Positions 11,585 to 22,502 of a stretch of DNA of 64,000 bases are shown here, piece by piece. Origin of the DNA: CAWAMR01 sp963783095. Its GTDB lineage: Bacteria > Planctomycetota > Planctomycetia > Gemmatales > Gemmataceae. The position numbers were made by a program, and so were the translations under genes. Position 1 is the first letter of the stretch. The number at the start of each line of letters is the position of its first letter. The stretch is taken from assembly GCA_963783095.1 (NCBI GenBank), contig CAWAMR010000019.1:1-64000 (forward strand). The letters run 5' to 3'. The notes beneath the pieces were generated by a model. The model made no database searches. It had not been told where the DNA came from and saw only the letters and a program-made list of their open reading frames with translations.

Positions 11585-11605
11585 GGAATACTTTAACTGT
11601 ATTCC
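11585..11605 (+). terminator. Hairpin between dehydrogenase and WD40 gene
   Basis: GGAATAC, loop TTTAACT, GTATTCC, a perfect seven-pair stem without a T run. It sits 60 bases before the next start, so it may act in the leader of the WD40 gene. CGAATTC/GAATTCG, another small inverted repeat, lies near 11450-11468. Confidence 0.35.
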
Positions 11606-11665
11606 TTGCCCAGAAGCGGCCGGTGGATTATCGTGGGTGTTGTTCCCTAACCGAGGAATGCGTCC

Positions 11666-14542
11666 ATGTCCAGGCAATATCTTGTAGCGGCGGTCGTTAT
11701 CGTCGGGTTACTTGGCGTGACCGTGTGGTTCCATTACTCCAGAAAAGATCAGGTACCTGCAAATGCTGTCGCCGAAGGGCCTGTTCCGGCCAAGCCCACC
11801 GAGACGGCTGCGGTACCCGAAGCAGGCACCATGCCGGTTGTTGTGGACGACCCACCTGCAATCATTGCGGACGACGATGAAGTACCACCCCTTCCCGATC
11901 GCGCAATAGCCCGCTTGGGGCCGATCAAGAGTGCAATTCTAACGGGTGCATTACAGTTTTCACCTGACGGTCGTTTTCTGATCGTCGAGACGAGTGCGGG
12001 ATTGCAAATTTGGAATTTGCAGCAAAAGAGACTATTTCGACTGATTCGCGATGTGAAGTGTGGACGGTTTTCGCCTGATGGAAAGGTGCTGGCGGCCCTT
12101 CGTTATTGGCATTCTGATCCTGCGCGGCTCGAGTCACTATCTGAGTTGATCTTTTGGGACTTTACATCGGGTAAAGAGTTCGCCGTCATCGTCCGGATGC
12201 GCTTGAACCTGGAATTTTTAACGGTGCGGCGATTCATCATCTGAGCTTTGTCGACAACAACACACTCATATACGTCGGAAACAACGGGACCAGGACAATC
12301 GATTTTCGAACGGGCGAGCAATCGCTTCTCTGCAAAACGGGCTATTTCAATGTAGTCTACAACTTCGATTTTTCTCCGAAAACCATGACGGCGGCACATG
12401 TTCCGGGCGGACTGGTCGGCGAACCCAGCGTACTTTATCTGACGCATTGTCAGACAGGCAAGGTTGACAGGATCGTTGCGCCAATGCACGACTGCCCGTC
12501 GGCACGGTTTTCGCCCGATGGAAAAACGATCGCGACAATGGGCGGAGAGGCAATTCGTTTGTTTGATGTTGAAACCGCCAAACTCTTGCCGGTGCCGGAA
12601 ACGTCATCGGTCAATGAATGCGTTTTTTCGCCGGACGGCAAACGAATCGCCTGGTTGAGTCGATTCGACAGGTGCATTCATTATTTGGACGTTGCGACCG
12701 GAAAACACTTTCCGTCTTTTGAGGAACCATTCTCTGGTGCAAAGGGAATCGCCTTTTCTCCGGACGGCAACCTGATCGTTTCGGCGTACATGACAACTCC
12801 ACCGTGATTTGGGATCTGAATGCCATGTCCGCCGGCAAGGACGTTGCCGCCAAACAGGCGCGCAGACCGGATGTTGCGCGTGAAAACGCGAGTCACAATC
12901 GAGGCCGAGAAGAAGCGTTACTTCATCGGCGAAGAAATATATATCAATCACGTCCTGGAAAATGTCGGGAAAGTGTCTTTTGAGCACTCCAGTGGCGGCG
13001 ATTACCGGGGCGCAACCCGGCACCTCGGCTTTTACATCGAAGCTATTCACCAAGACGGCACGAAGATGCCCGACCCGGACCCGAACCAAATTTGCTTCGG
13101 CGGGCTGATGACCACTCAAACAATGGCACCCGGCCAAAAACACACAGATCGTCTGGAACTTCTTGCTTACCGCCGCCTGGACCGACCCGGAAAATATATA
13201 ATCTCAGCCGGGCAAGACTTGGTTCCGGCAACGATTGAACTCGTCGCGCCGTCTCTCGAGCAAGCCAATGGCTTGGTGGACGAGATTGAGGCCAAAAACA
13301 AGCCTCGCGACAAAAATAATAATAACGACGATCCGCAGGAAATAACGGAATATCGCCGATTGACGCATCCGGCCTATCTGCCCCGGATGGTCAAGCGCGC
13401 CGGAAGGGCTCCTGACAGCGCCCTCCTGGCTCTCGGACAAACTCCCGATCCTGCGGCAACCAAGGTAATCATTGAATTGCTCGATTCTTCCGACCCCAAA
13501 TTCGTGAACAAGGTGCAAGAGGCACTTTACCTGCGAATGCCCGATCCGCTGCTGGACAATAAACTTCACAAGCGCAATTTCTTCGACATGGAAAATGTAG
13601 AAGCACGCACTTATTTGCGCGACCAATCGTGGAGGCCCGAATTTGCCGCGGACGTGCGCAAACACGTGCGTAAAGTGCCTCGCCAAAAGAGATGAGGCGA
13701 GCCTGTTTCGCGGTGCCTTCATACTCAGTTGCATAGGCACAGCAGAGGACTTGCCGGAATTCAAGGCGGCATTCGATTTTGCCGTGAAGGCTGGGCAGGG
13801 CAAGCCGATTGATAAGAATCGCTATCCTCGATGCCGGGAGCATGTGCTGAACTTCTTCCGCCGCAAATGCTCGTTGAACGAGGAGTTCCCGTTTCCCACA
13901 AACCAAATACAAGCAGCGAGAAAATGCTGTTCCTCGTGAAAATCAATAGAGACAAAAGTTATCGGCCGGAAGGATGGGAATCGACTTTCCTCGGCATCCT
14001 GAAAGATGAAATGGACTACGTACGGCGCGTGGCTGTCGAATGTTGTCCGAAGCCGCTGCCGGATACATTCAAAAAAGCGATTTCCGACCGTATACGCGAC
14101 GTGCACGTCGATGTGCAGATCGCCGCACTATTTTTGGTTCGAAGAGAATCCACTTCCAGAGTGGAAACCCGCAGTTCTCGAAATATTCGGAAAGGCCAAC
14201 GAGCAGTGGCTTCGAACTGCTGTTGGCAACGCCGCCAATAAACTATGCGATTCATTGGAAATGATTGAACGATATGTAGCGCTGATCGACGATCCCGAAA
14301 GGGCCAGGTACGCAGTCGAAGCCCTTCCTTCCTATATCATTCGCGATATCCGAGGCAGTTCTTTGGGGACCGACGTCGACACACCCGACAAACGGCAGAA
14401 ATGCAAGGCCGCGTGGGTCAAGTTTATCGCCGCCAATCGAGAAAAACTGAGGGGAAAACCGCCGTTCTCGCTCAAGGATCCGATTCCGATCGAAGAGCTC
14501 TTCCCGGGCATCAGGTTCTCCCGCCGGGGCGATCAGGAGTAG
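11666..14542 (+). pseudogene. Membrane-anchored WD40 / HEAT-like repeat protein, frameshifted
   Basis: Fragments in all frames join into one protein of about 950 residues. It has an N-terminal membrane anchor (YLVAAVVIVGLLGVTVWF), an acidic Pro-rich linker, and WD40-like blades marked by LQFSPDGRFLIV, CGRFSPDGKVLAAL, ARFSPDGKTIATM and CVFSPDGKRIAWL. A beta-rich middle domain follows (TRVTIEAEKKRYFIGEEIYI...), then a helical HEAT-like end with repeats such as DSALLALGQTPDPAATKVII and YVRRVAVECC. Shifts are needed near 12195, 12800, 13690, 13900 and 14130. WD40 scaffolds are abundant in planctomycetes; a molecular partner is unknown. The start follows CGAGGAATG. The number of breaks means it is not translatable as read. 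Confidence 0.65.
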
Positions 14543-14612
14543 CCAAAGCCCTCTCGCGGAACGTGAGGGCTAGACTGCCGATGCGATCTTGTCGTTGTCG
14601 GTCAGGGTTCCC

Positions 14613-15512
14613 TCACCGATTTCCTTTCGTTTTCGTTGACCCCATCGTCAGCAGTGTTTCGGCTTTCTTTCGCTCCGCCCGCGCCGCGAGCAATTCGGTT
14701 GCGGCTTTCCGATCCGGAACAGTATTAATCGACTCTTCCAGAAGCTGTCGCATGGTGCCTTGAACGCGTTCCAAAGCGACGTTGATGTCACTACGGCTTC
14801 CACCCCCGCTCATTTCCATCGCGGCACCAACTTTGGCCGCGTCAGTGCCGGCGGCAGAATTTCCCAGACTCCAGTTCGTCACCGCGAGGTAGTACCAGTA
14901 TTTCGGCTCCTTTTCATTGAGGCGTGTCGCCCGTTCAAAATAATCCTTCGCCTCGGCGAAACGGTTCGAAATAAACGCATCAATTCCTCGATTGTAAAAA
15001 CTCGGCGCATCGACGGCGGAGTACTTCTTCACTTCTTCATTCCGCAAAAGAGCGGGCCTAAGAGTTGATACGGAAACGACCGATTGTTTTTGCACTGCGT
15101 TTGGTGAATCAACCCGGCCGATGTACCACAGATAAGTCTGAGGATAGAACCACCCATAGGGGTAATACGATCCCCAGGAGTACCAGGTGTAGGGGAAGTA
15201 CCATCCCCAGGGGTACCAGCCATAGGGATAGTACCAGGCGGAAACGGGCGCATAGAGGCCAGGATAATACCTCGGCCAATAATAGTACGGGTAATAGGCG
15301 GGACCCCATGACCAGCCGGGGTAGTAAGAAATCCACGGGTATGCCGCGTAGAGCGTTTCGTATCTTTCAACCACGGCACTTTCTTTCTTGTCCACTATTT
15401 GGGGAAAACTAAATGCGTTCTCCGTTTCGCGAAGCTTGAGCCAGTTTTTCTGGTCGAGAAGGGTTGGCACACCCTCGGCCGGTGAATAGCCGAAAAGGAC
15501 GGTTGCCAGCAT
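14613..15512 (-). CDS. Tyr/Trp/Pro-rich TPR protein
   Basis: This intact 299-residue protein has a short hydrophobic N-terminus (MLATVLFGYSPAEG). From about residue 55 to 130 it has a stretch made almost only of Tyr, Trp, Pro and Gly (for example YYPYGWYPWGWYFPYTWYSW). A TPR-like helical part follows, with RFAEAKDYFERATRLNEKEP and WYYLAVTNWSLG at about 180-215, then an Ala/Glu-rich tail. The aromatic stretch is typical of exported cell-surface proteins. It starts ten bases after the stop of the upstream secreted protein at 15523, so the two form an operon. Function unknown. Confidence 0.65.
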   Translation of the reverse strand: MLATVLFGYSPAEGVPTLLDQKNWLKLRETENAFSFPQIVDKKESAVVERYETLYAAYPWISYYPGWSWGPAYYPYYYWPRYYPGLYAPVSAWYYPYGWYPWGWYFPYTWYSWGSYYPYGWFYPQTYLWYIGRVDSPNAVQKQSVVSVSTLRPALLRNEEVKKYSAVDAPSFYNRGIDAFISNRFAEAKDYFERATRLNEKEPKYWYYLAVTNWSLGNSAAGTDAAKVGAAMEMSGGGSRSDINVALERVQGTMRQLLEESINTVPDRKAATELLAARAERKKAETLLTMGSTKTKGNR

Positions 15513-15522
15513 GCTGATCAGT

Positions 15523-15834
15523 TCATCCCGCGCCCTTCTTTTCGTTCACGGGATCGAGCGGCACTTGCTTCACGTGATAAGACCAGGTAATGGAAGGTGC
15601 TTGTTGGTTCGGGCGAGCAAATGAGAAATCTTTCGAGTACAGCATGATGACGGGCCGGTTGGTGTCCAACGTCTCCCGGAGCTTTTCGGGGTAAATCTTG
15701 ACGAAGTATTCATCAATCCGTCGCCGGATTTGCCGTTGAATATCGGCAGGGTCGTCTTTGAAAGGATCAAGCGCCAGGCCGTTACCGGCAGCACACAACA
15801 TCAAACCAGTGATCCCAAGAGTGCGGTAAAACAT
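15523..15834 (-). CDS. Small exported protein of unknown function
   Basis: The 103 residues begin with a clear signal peptide (YRTLGITGLMLCAAGNGLAL). A mature part follows with DDPADIQRQIRRRIDEYFVK and a C-terminal VNEKKGAG. No family was recognised. It is the first gene of a two-gene operon with the TPR protein, and the pair may form a periplasmic complex; that is an inference from spacing alone. Confidence 0.6.
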   Translation of the reverse strand: MFYRTLGITGLMLCAAGNGLALDPFKDDPADIQRQIRRRIDEYFVKIYPEKLRETLDTNRPVIMLYSKDFSFARPNQQAPSITWSYHVKQVPLDPVNEKKGAG

Positions 15835-15956
15835 GATTGAGCCTCTGCAAGTTGTACAGATCCCAGAGTTCGCACTGCAAAAAAGTGCGCCAATCCAGCA
15901 CTAAGAAAGATTCTCAGGTTGATGCCGCGATTCCGTAGAAGCAAAGTTGACTTTAA

Positions 15957-16130
15957 TTCAAAATCTCAAAATCCAAATCGCAAATCACAAACAAATTCCA
16001 ATTGCCAAATGACCAAGACGCAAACCATTCGACTACCGGGGTTTGGTTTCTTGTCTTAATTGGGATTTTGGATTTGTTTGTGATTTGGAGTTTGGGATTT
16101 GGGATTTGGGATTTTGGTATTAACTTGAAA
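15957..16130. repeat. AT-rich long inverted repeat
   Basis: CAAATCACAAACAAAT at 15981-15996 is an exact inverted match of ATTTGTTTGTGATTTG at 16072-16087. Both arms extend with imperfect copies of AAATCCCAAA-like units, and the right arm repeats GATTTGG several times. The stretch 15835-16191 contains no gene; the rest is spacer between two convergent-free minus-strand units. It probably forms a large cruciform or bidirectional terminator. Confidence 0.6.
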
Positions 16131-16191
16131 CAGAAATGAGCAATTTGGTTCGCTTCTTGGCGCAGCGTCGGGACTCGACGGCAATTCAAGT

Positions 16192-17714
16192 TTACCGGTT
16201 CTTGATCCACTTTGAGACTTCAGGTGGCCCCGGCGGTGAAAGTGCTGGACCACATTGCGGAGGCTCTTGCGTACTCGGCAGACCGACTCCGGTAGCCAGG
16301 GCTGGTTCACCGACGGCGGCCGACAGGTCGAGGCGGGCCTGGCTTACTTCAAAACGGGCGTCGAGATAGGCATCTTGTGCTCGGAGCAGGTTTCGCTGCA
16401 CCCCGATAACGCGAAGCAAGTCCACACCCTGTTCGTTTTGAGCAAACAGTTTGTCGATGTCCTTTCTCGCCTTGTTCAGGTTCGGCATCACCTCATCGGC
16501 ATATCGACGCGCCCACTTTTGGGCTTCGGCCAGCCGGCTCATCGCTGCTTCGACGGACTGTTTGACGAGATACTCCGTCGTGCGAGGTGCGACTCGCGCG
16601 CGAGAAACGCCGGCCCGTCGCTCGCGATCTCGCCCTGACGAGTATTGAAGACGGGGATAAAGCCGGTTATCACGACGCCAATGAAATTGGCCCGGTTCTC
16701 GCTGTAATCGCAGCGCGGCCCGGCCGCCAGGTTGCCGAATCGGTCGGCGATTTGAAGTCGCAACTGCGCGTTCTGCTTCGGCAATCGCCGCAACCCGAGC
16801 ATGGATCTCCGGTCGGTGCTCCAGCGCGTAGGGCACAACCGCCTTCTCGTCGAGCGCGGGCAGCGGCGGATCGAGTTCGCCGCTGACGGCAATGCGATCA
16901 TCCAGAATTCCCAACTGCCGTTGAAAATCCGCGCGGGCAACGGATAATGCTGTGCGCCCTTGTCCGACTTGCGCGGGCAGCGTCCAACTCCGTGCCGGCA
17001 AAGAGCACATCTGCTGCACCGAGCCGGCCTGCGTCGGCGAGACGTCGAGTTTGTTTGAGAACCTGTTCGCTGAAAGCCACGGTGTCTTCGAGCACCTTGA
17101 GCTTTTGTTCGCGGTACAGGACTGTGTCGTAGGCGCGAAGGACTAAGATGGCGGTGGCGACCTCTTGCCCGGCGATTTCCCATTCGGTTCGTGTCGCAGT
17201 TGCCGCAGCAGAGGCGCGTCGTTCGCGGCCCTGGCCATTCAATTCCAATGGCAAGACGGAGTAATTCTCGGTGAAGAAGTGGCTGGTGATGCCGGCAGAG
17301 GTTGGCCCGTTCACACCGAGGTCGTGCGATTGGAAGATCGGATTAAAGGGGTAGATTTTGGCAAGGACGATGCCAGCTGCAGCCATCCCGCGATTTTCGC
17401 GAAAAAGCGCGAGTTGCGGGTTGTGTTTGAGAGCATAGTCCAGCGCAGATTCGCGACGTAAGGACCGGAGCGGGTGTCTCTTTTGCGGTTGGCGTGGGTG
17501 AAGAATCGGGAACCGATGCAGATGCAGGAACGATGCCGTTGTCGTTTTCGGGCTGCTTCAACAACTTGGTCCAATCGGGCTGCGCTGGTGGCGATGGCTC
17601 GGCCGTTGAGTGAGTCGGAACAGAACTCAAGGGGCTTGCACATCCCTGAATTATAAGGAGCAGTCCCAGAATTGCCGAGCACGAACTTGAGTGCTTCGGC
17701 CTCATCGTGATCAC
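16192..17714 (-). pseudogene. TolC-family outer-membrane efflux lipoprotein, frameshifted
   Basis: This is the outer-membrane channel of a tripartite efflux pump. The N-terminus has a lipobox-like signal (LGLLLIIQGCAS). Downstream fragments show the long helices of the OEP fold: DTVAFSEQVLKQTRRLADAG, VLFAGTELDAARA, LARADFQRQLG-type segments and the C-terminal VLRAQDAYLDARFEVSQARL. Shifts are needed near 17440, 17000, 16760 and 16570. It lies downstream of the membrane-fusion protein, the RND pump and a propeller gene on the same strand, 168 bases from the last of these, so it is probably part of that operon. Confidence 0.7.
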
Positions 17715-17881
17715 CCCTATTCAAATCGCGCACAAATCAAGTCCAAGCGCCGCGCAAATGCGCTTCAGAAGTAATAATCGGCAATTCTTATCAACCACTG
17801 GAGACATTTTCCCGCTCTACAGCTGGTGTAATTTCCCCAAGCTGCTCAATCGCACGGGGACCATTGAAGTTCGACATGACC

Positions 17882-18885
17882 TCAGTTCTTCACCTTATAC
17901 ACGCGAATCTCCGGGCCTTCCTGCCCTTGCTGGCGGGGGACTGCAACGTATAGATGACTCGATTCAGCAGCAAACAAGGATGTCTTGGCACCTTTGACAG
18001 ACTCTATTTTCTCATCCAATACATACTTGTCGGCGTCGGCCTGACGAATCACTACCAGAAACCCTTCGCCGCAGGATCCGTACAGTTTTTTTCGTTTTGC
18101 ATCGTAGTGCAGGTCATCGATGTCCTTGGGGATCGCAATGCTCGTGATTTCCTTGCCCGTTTCGCTATCCAAGACCACGACCATCGGTTCAGTCCGGCAG
18201 CCGACGAAAGATCCGCTTGCTTGCCTCGTCGATCGCCAGGGGATGGCCGCACTGGCCAGTTTGACCGGGTAAGTCGCGATGATCGTTTTCTTTGCCGTAT
18301 CGATAACGAGCACTTGGGAAGGAGAAGGGATGTTCAGATATAAACGCGGTCGGTGGATTCGATTTGAAAGCCTTCTGCGGACCCGGGGAGTTTGATGTCA
18401 GGGGAGACCGCGAAAGTCTTGGCATCGATGACGCCCAGAGCCTTTTCCGCATGTGCCACGAAAGTCAGATGACTGGCGGGATCGTAACGGACGTTGTCGG
18501 CGTCATCGCTGAATTTGATCGTCTTCAAGGGGCGATAATCTTCGCCTGAGAAAACATTGCACAGGCCCCCGCCACCCAGTCCCACAAAAACCCGGTCCAG
18601 GTCGGCAGCGTAAGCAATTCCCTGAATTCCTGTCTGGCCCTTTAATTGCTTCAGCAATTTGCCCGCCTTCAAATCGACGATGTCCAAAGTGCCGTTCACG
18701 GTGTTCGCCAGGAACAGCCGCTCGCGCTTGGCATCCAGGCCCAAATGATCCAGTTTCCCGGCTTTGCCTTTGAGAACGATGGTCTGGATCAGTTCGAGAG
18801 AAGGTGCATCGGCTGCCAGCACCCGGCTTGCCGTCAATAAGCAGGTCAGGATCAGCCCGTGTGTACAGATTCGGTGCGACTTCAT
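17882..18885 (-). CDS. Exported YVTN-type beta-propeller protein, frameshifted
   Basis: About 334 residues. A signal peptide (THGLILTCLLTASRVLAADA) is followed by blades such as LDHLGLDAKRERLFLANTVN, GTLDIVDLKAGKLL and VVVLDSETGKEITSIAIPKD. Shifts fall near 18320 and 18230. The start was chosen at 18885 because GAGG lies seven bases before this ATG, which is also nine bases after the RND stop. The propeller probably acts in the periplasm. Its place between the RND pump and the TolC-like channel is unusual; it could sense or bind the exported substrate, but this is inferred from position only. Confidence 0.7.
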
Positions 18886-18893
18886 GATGGTCC

Positions 18894-21800
18894 TCAAGTT
18901 GTAACAGGAGTGGAAGGTAATGGCGGTGCGATCGATTCAGGGACTTTTGTCGGAGCAGGTGCCGGTAGTGATGAAGCAGTATTGTCGTTCTGCTTTTTTC
19001 GTTCCAGTATGAGGTAGCCCACAGGGATCATCATACGCGTGAAGAGCATGTTGGCCGTCAAGCCGCCGATGACCATGATCGCCAGAGGCTGTTGCATCTG
19101 TGCCGCCGGGACCAATTCCCAGGGCCAGCGGTGCCAGTCCCAGAATCGCCGCCAGACTGGTCATCAGGATGGGCCGAAAGCGCGTTCGCCCGGCCACGAT
19201 CAACGACTCACGCAATTCCATCCCTTCGGAGCGAAGTTGCTGGATGTACTCGACCAGGAGAATGCCGTTTTTCATATCCAATCCGATCAGCAATATCGCG
19301 CCCATGTAGCTGGAAACATTCAGAGGAGTATTCGTCAACCAGAGGGCCAACAGGCCGCAAACCAGCGACAAAGGTTGCGTGAGGAAAATCAAAATCGGCA
19401 ACGTCACCGAACGAAACTGGAAGGCCAGCATAATGAAAACGAGCACGGCCGCGACCACCATGACAATGAGCAGACTGTCGAAGGCCTCTTGCTGGCGAAG
19501 ATAATGACCGCCAAGCTCCCAGCGATAGCCGGCCGGCAATTTGATCTCGGACATCCAGTTGCGAACATCGGCGACCACGGAGCCGAGACCGGCTTCTTCT
19601 TCATTCAGTTCGGCGGTAACAAAAATCGCCGGTTGCTGGCCCTCGCGACAAAGCATATCGGGAGTGCGCACGGCCGTGACCGTTGCCAGTGCCGACAATG
19701 GCACTGCCCGCATCGGTCCTGCCAATCCTGCCGGCTGACCCGTCAGGGCAGGTGCGCCCGGCGGCAGCATGATCCACTGTCGGCGCACGAAGTCGGCGTC
19801 GAATCGTCCCGGGCCGAAGCGAAATGAATCGGGATAGCGAACGCGGACGTCGGTTATCCGCGCGCGACGACTCCTGCGCCGTGGCAGCGATCTGTCCAAG
19901 AAACATCGCGCGCAACTGGCGTGCCACGGCGTCGGGCTTCAATCCCAGACGTTCCGCTTTGGCGGCGTCCAGTTGGACGATCAGATCGGGATTGCCCGCG
20001 TAGACGTTCGTAGTAACCTCCTTGATGCCGCGGTGCTTGTCCTTACCTTCCTTTTCAAGTATTTCGCCAACCTGTTCGGCAATGCTGCGCAACACTTTTT
20101 GATCCGGACCAAACAATTTGATTTCAATTGGCTTGTTCGCTCCGGACAGGTCGCTCAATTCATCGGCCATGATCTGGATCACTTCAACTTTGAGCTGGTG
20201 CTCGCGCGTACTGTTCCTTGATCTGATCCTCGATCTCTTCCATGATCTTGTTTAACGGCCGACGGCGATACTTGCGGCGAACCTCGTCGCGTGTCTTCTG
20301 ATCGTCCAGTGATTTGCCCTCGGCTTTCAGTTGTTTCTCCAGATCTTCGAGTGGGGGTCGAACCCGCTTGGTGATGAGACTGATGGGTTCATCTTCGGCG
20401 GGGCGCACGACGACTTGAATATCTCCGCGCGACGTCTGTGTGGCGAACAGACCCAACTCCGCCCCGGTACGCCTGAGATAGGCATCGACGTCCGGGTTCT
20501 TTGAAAGAATCTTTTCGATATTACGGGCCATTTTCTGCGTCTGTTCCAACGGAGTACCGGAAGCCGCCAGGTAATCGACGACAAATGCTCCCTCGTCCAT
20601 CGCCGGCATCAAGCCCGTTTCCAGACCCTTCACGAGCGGGTCGGGTGGCGGTTTGCCCGCCTCGTGGTGCGCGAACGGGTCAGGAATCCCCATCACCAGA
20701 ATCGCCCCGATGGCAACCGCCACGACCGAGAGTGCCAGGGAAGCCCAGGGAAAACGCAGAGCAACAGTCAGGCCTCGCTCGTAAACCTTTTCAAAGAAAC
20801 GATAAAACCGTCCCGGCGCGGGCATCGGTCGGCCGGCCAGGAACTTGGCTGCCACTACTGGAACCAGCGTCAGGCTAATGACCATCGAGACTAAAACCGC
20901 GATCGACAGTGACCAGCTGAGCGCGGCGAAGAACTGACCGTAGACGCCGACAATGAATGCCAGCGGCAAAAAGACGAGAACGGTTGTCAAAGTCGATCCG
21001 ACGACTGCCCCCGTGATCTCGCCTGAGGCTTTGTCGATGGGATCGCCATCGCCGGATTCTGCCGGCTTCGACGGCTTGACCAGCGCAGTGCCGTTGGCTT
21101 CGGGCACGGCCCCCGATGCTGGTTCCAGTATTCCCGGTGAAGGCTTGCTCACGGATTGGGATGGCGACAGATGTCGGGCGATGTTCTCCACGACCACTAC
21201 CGTGTCGTCGATAATCAGCCCGATGGCGACTGCCAGACCGCCCAGCGACATCAGGTTGAGCGTTTCGCCCGTCCAGTAAAGGAACAAGAATGTGATCGCC
21301 AGAGTAGTGGGGATCGCCAGAGCCGAAATCAGCATCGCCCGCCAACTGCGGAGAAAGGCCAGGAGGATCAAAACGCTGAATAGCCCGCCAATCACGATGG
21401 CGTCGCGGACGTTGTGAACCGCAGTGGTCACGAAGCCCGACTGATCGTAAACGACGACGGCCTGGATGTCCCGTGGCGGCCGCTTGCCGTCCGCTCCCGC
21501 CGGCAAGGTGAGTTGACTGCGCTCCAGGAGTGCACGCAGATCGCGCGAGATGTTGACGGTGTTGCCCCCCAATCTGCGGAAGACAGTGATGACCACGGCA
21601 TCGCGCTGATCGAACCCGATCGATAACCCACGATCCTTGTGAAGGAGCCTTGACGTCTGCGACATCGCGCACTCTCAACGGCTGATCCTTGCGCGATGAG
21701 ATCACCATTTCCTCGATCTGGCGTACCGTTTCGGGCTGATTGTTGACGATGATCTGAAAGGCGAACGGTTGACCCTCGGTTCTGCCGACCGGGTGCAGGT

Positions 21801-22463
21801 TGCTCTGCTGAGTGATTTGATCGGCAAGGTCGGCGGCAGACAGACCTGCCGCAAGCAAGGTCGTCCGGCCGAGCGATGACTTCGACCTCGCGGATGTCGC
21901 CGCCGGCGACATTCGCGTAGAGCACGTCCGGGAATCGTCTTGATGAGCGGGGCCAGTTGGTATTCGGCGTAGTCGCGCAGCTTGCCGAGAAATAGGGGTC
22001 GCGTTCAGTCTCCGGTTTATCCCTTTTTCGCCCGTAGAGCCACCGAAATGATGGGGAAAACCGAAGGCGTCATCTGCTCGACGGTCAGGTCGACGTTGGG
22101 TGGCAGTTCCGAGCGCTTGGCACCGATCCGATTCCAGATCAGCGTCTCGGCCCGCCGCATGTCGGTGCCCGGCGTAAAATCGACCGAGAATTCGCTGCCG
22201 CCGCGGATCGACTTGGAGCGCACGCGGTCGACACCCAGAGCACCGCTGACCGCATTCTCCAGCGGCCTGGTAACTTTGACCTCCATCTGGGTCACGTCCC
22301 AGTTGGGCACGCGAGCCACGACGGCGATGCGTGGGAAGGTCACTTCGGGATAAACGCCGCTGGCCATGCGCGTGGCGCTGTAGATGCCGCCTGCCGTCAG
22401 CAAGGCACAGCTCAAGATCACTGAGCCGATATAGGGACGGGCTTTGGTCGCAAGGTTCATCAT
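18894..22463 (-). pseudogene. RND-family efflux transporter (AcrB/CusA-like), frameshifted
   Basis: This is the inner-membrane proton-driven pump of a tripartite efflux system. The N-terminus has SVILSCALLTAGGIYSA and PEVTFPRIAVVARVPNWDV, the usual porter-domain start. The proton-relay helix reads GGLAVAIGLIIDDTVVVVEN, with the paired Asp. The second repeat has MGAILLIGLDMKNGILLVEY. The length of about 1190 codons is slightly longer than most, with a Ser/Pro-rich insert after the first relay helix (LSPSQSVSKPSPGILEPASG). At least five shifts lie near 22025, 21900, 21660, 20200, 19870 and 19100. Substrate class (metal or drug) cannot be decided; the paired Asp and inserts favour the HAE type. 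Confidence 0.8.
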
Positions 22464-22502
22464 GCGTAGCGGCTTCCGATCGCAGGTGATTTCATTAGTA
22501 GG

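Noticed and set aside
19039..19827. 262-codon plus-strand ORF
   Set aside because: Antisense to the RND pump; rich in His, Gln and Arg as expected of a shadow.
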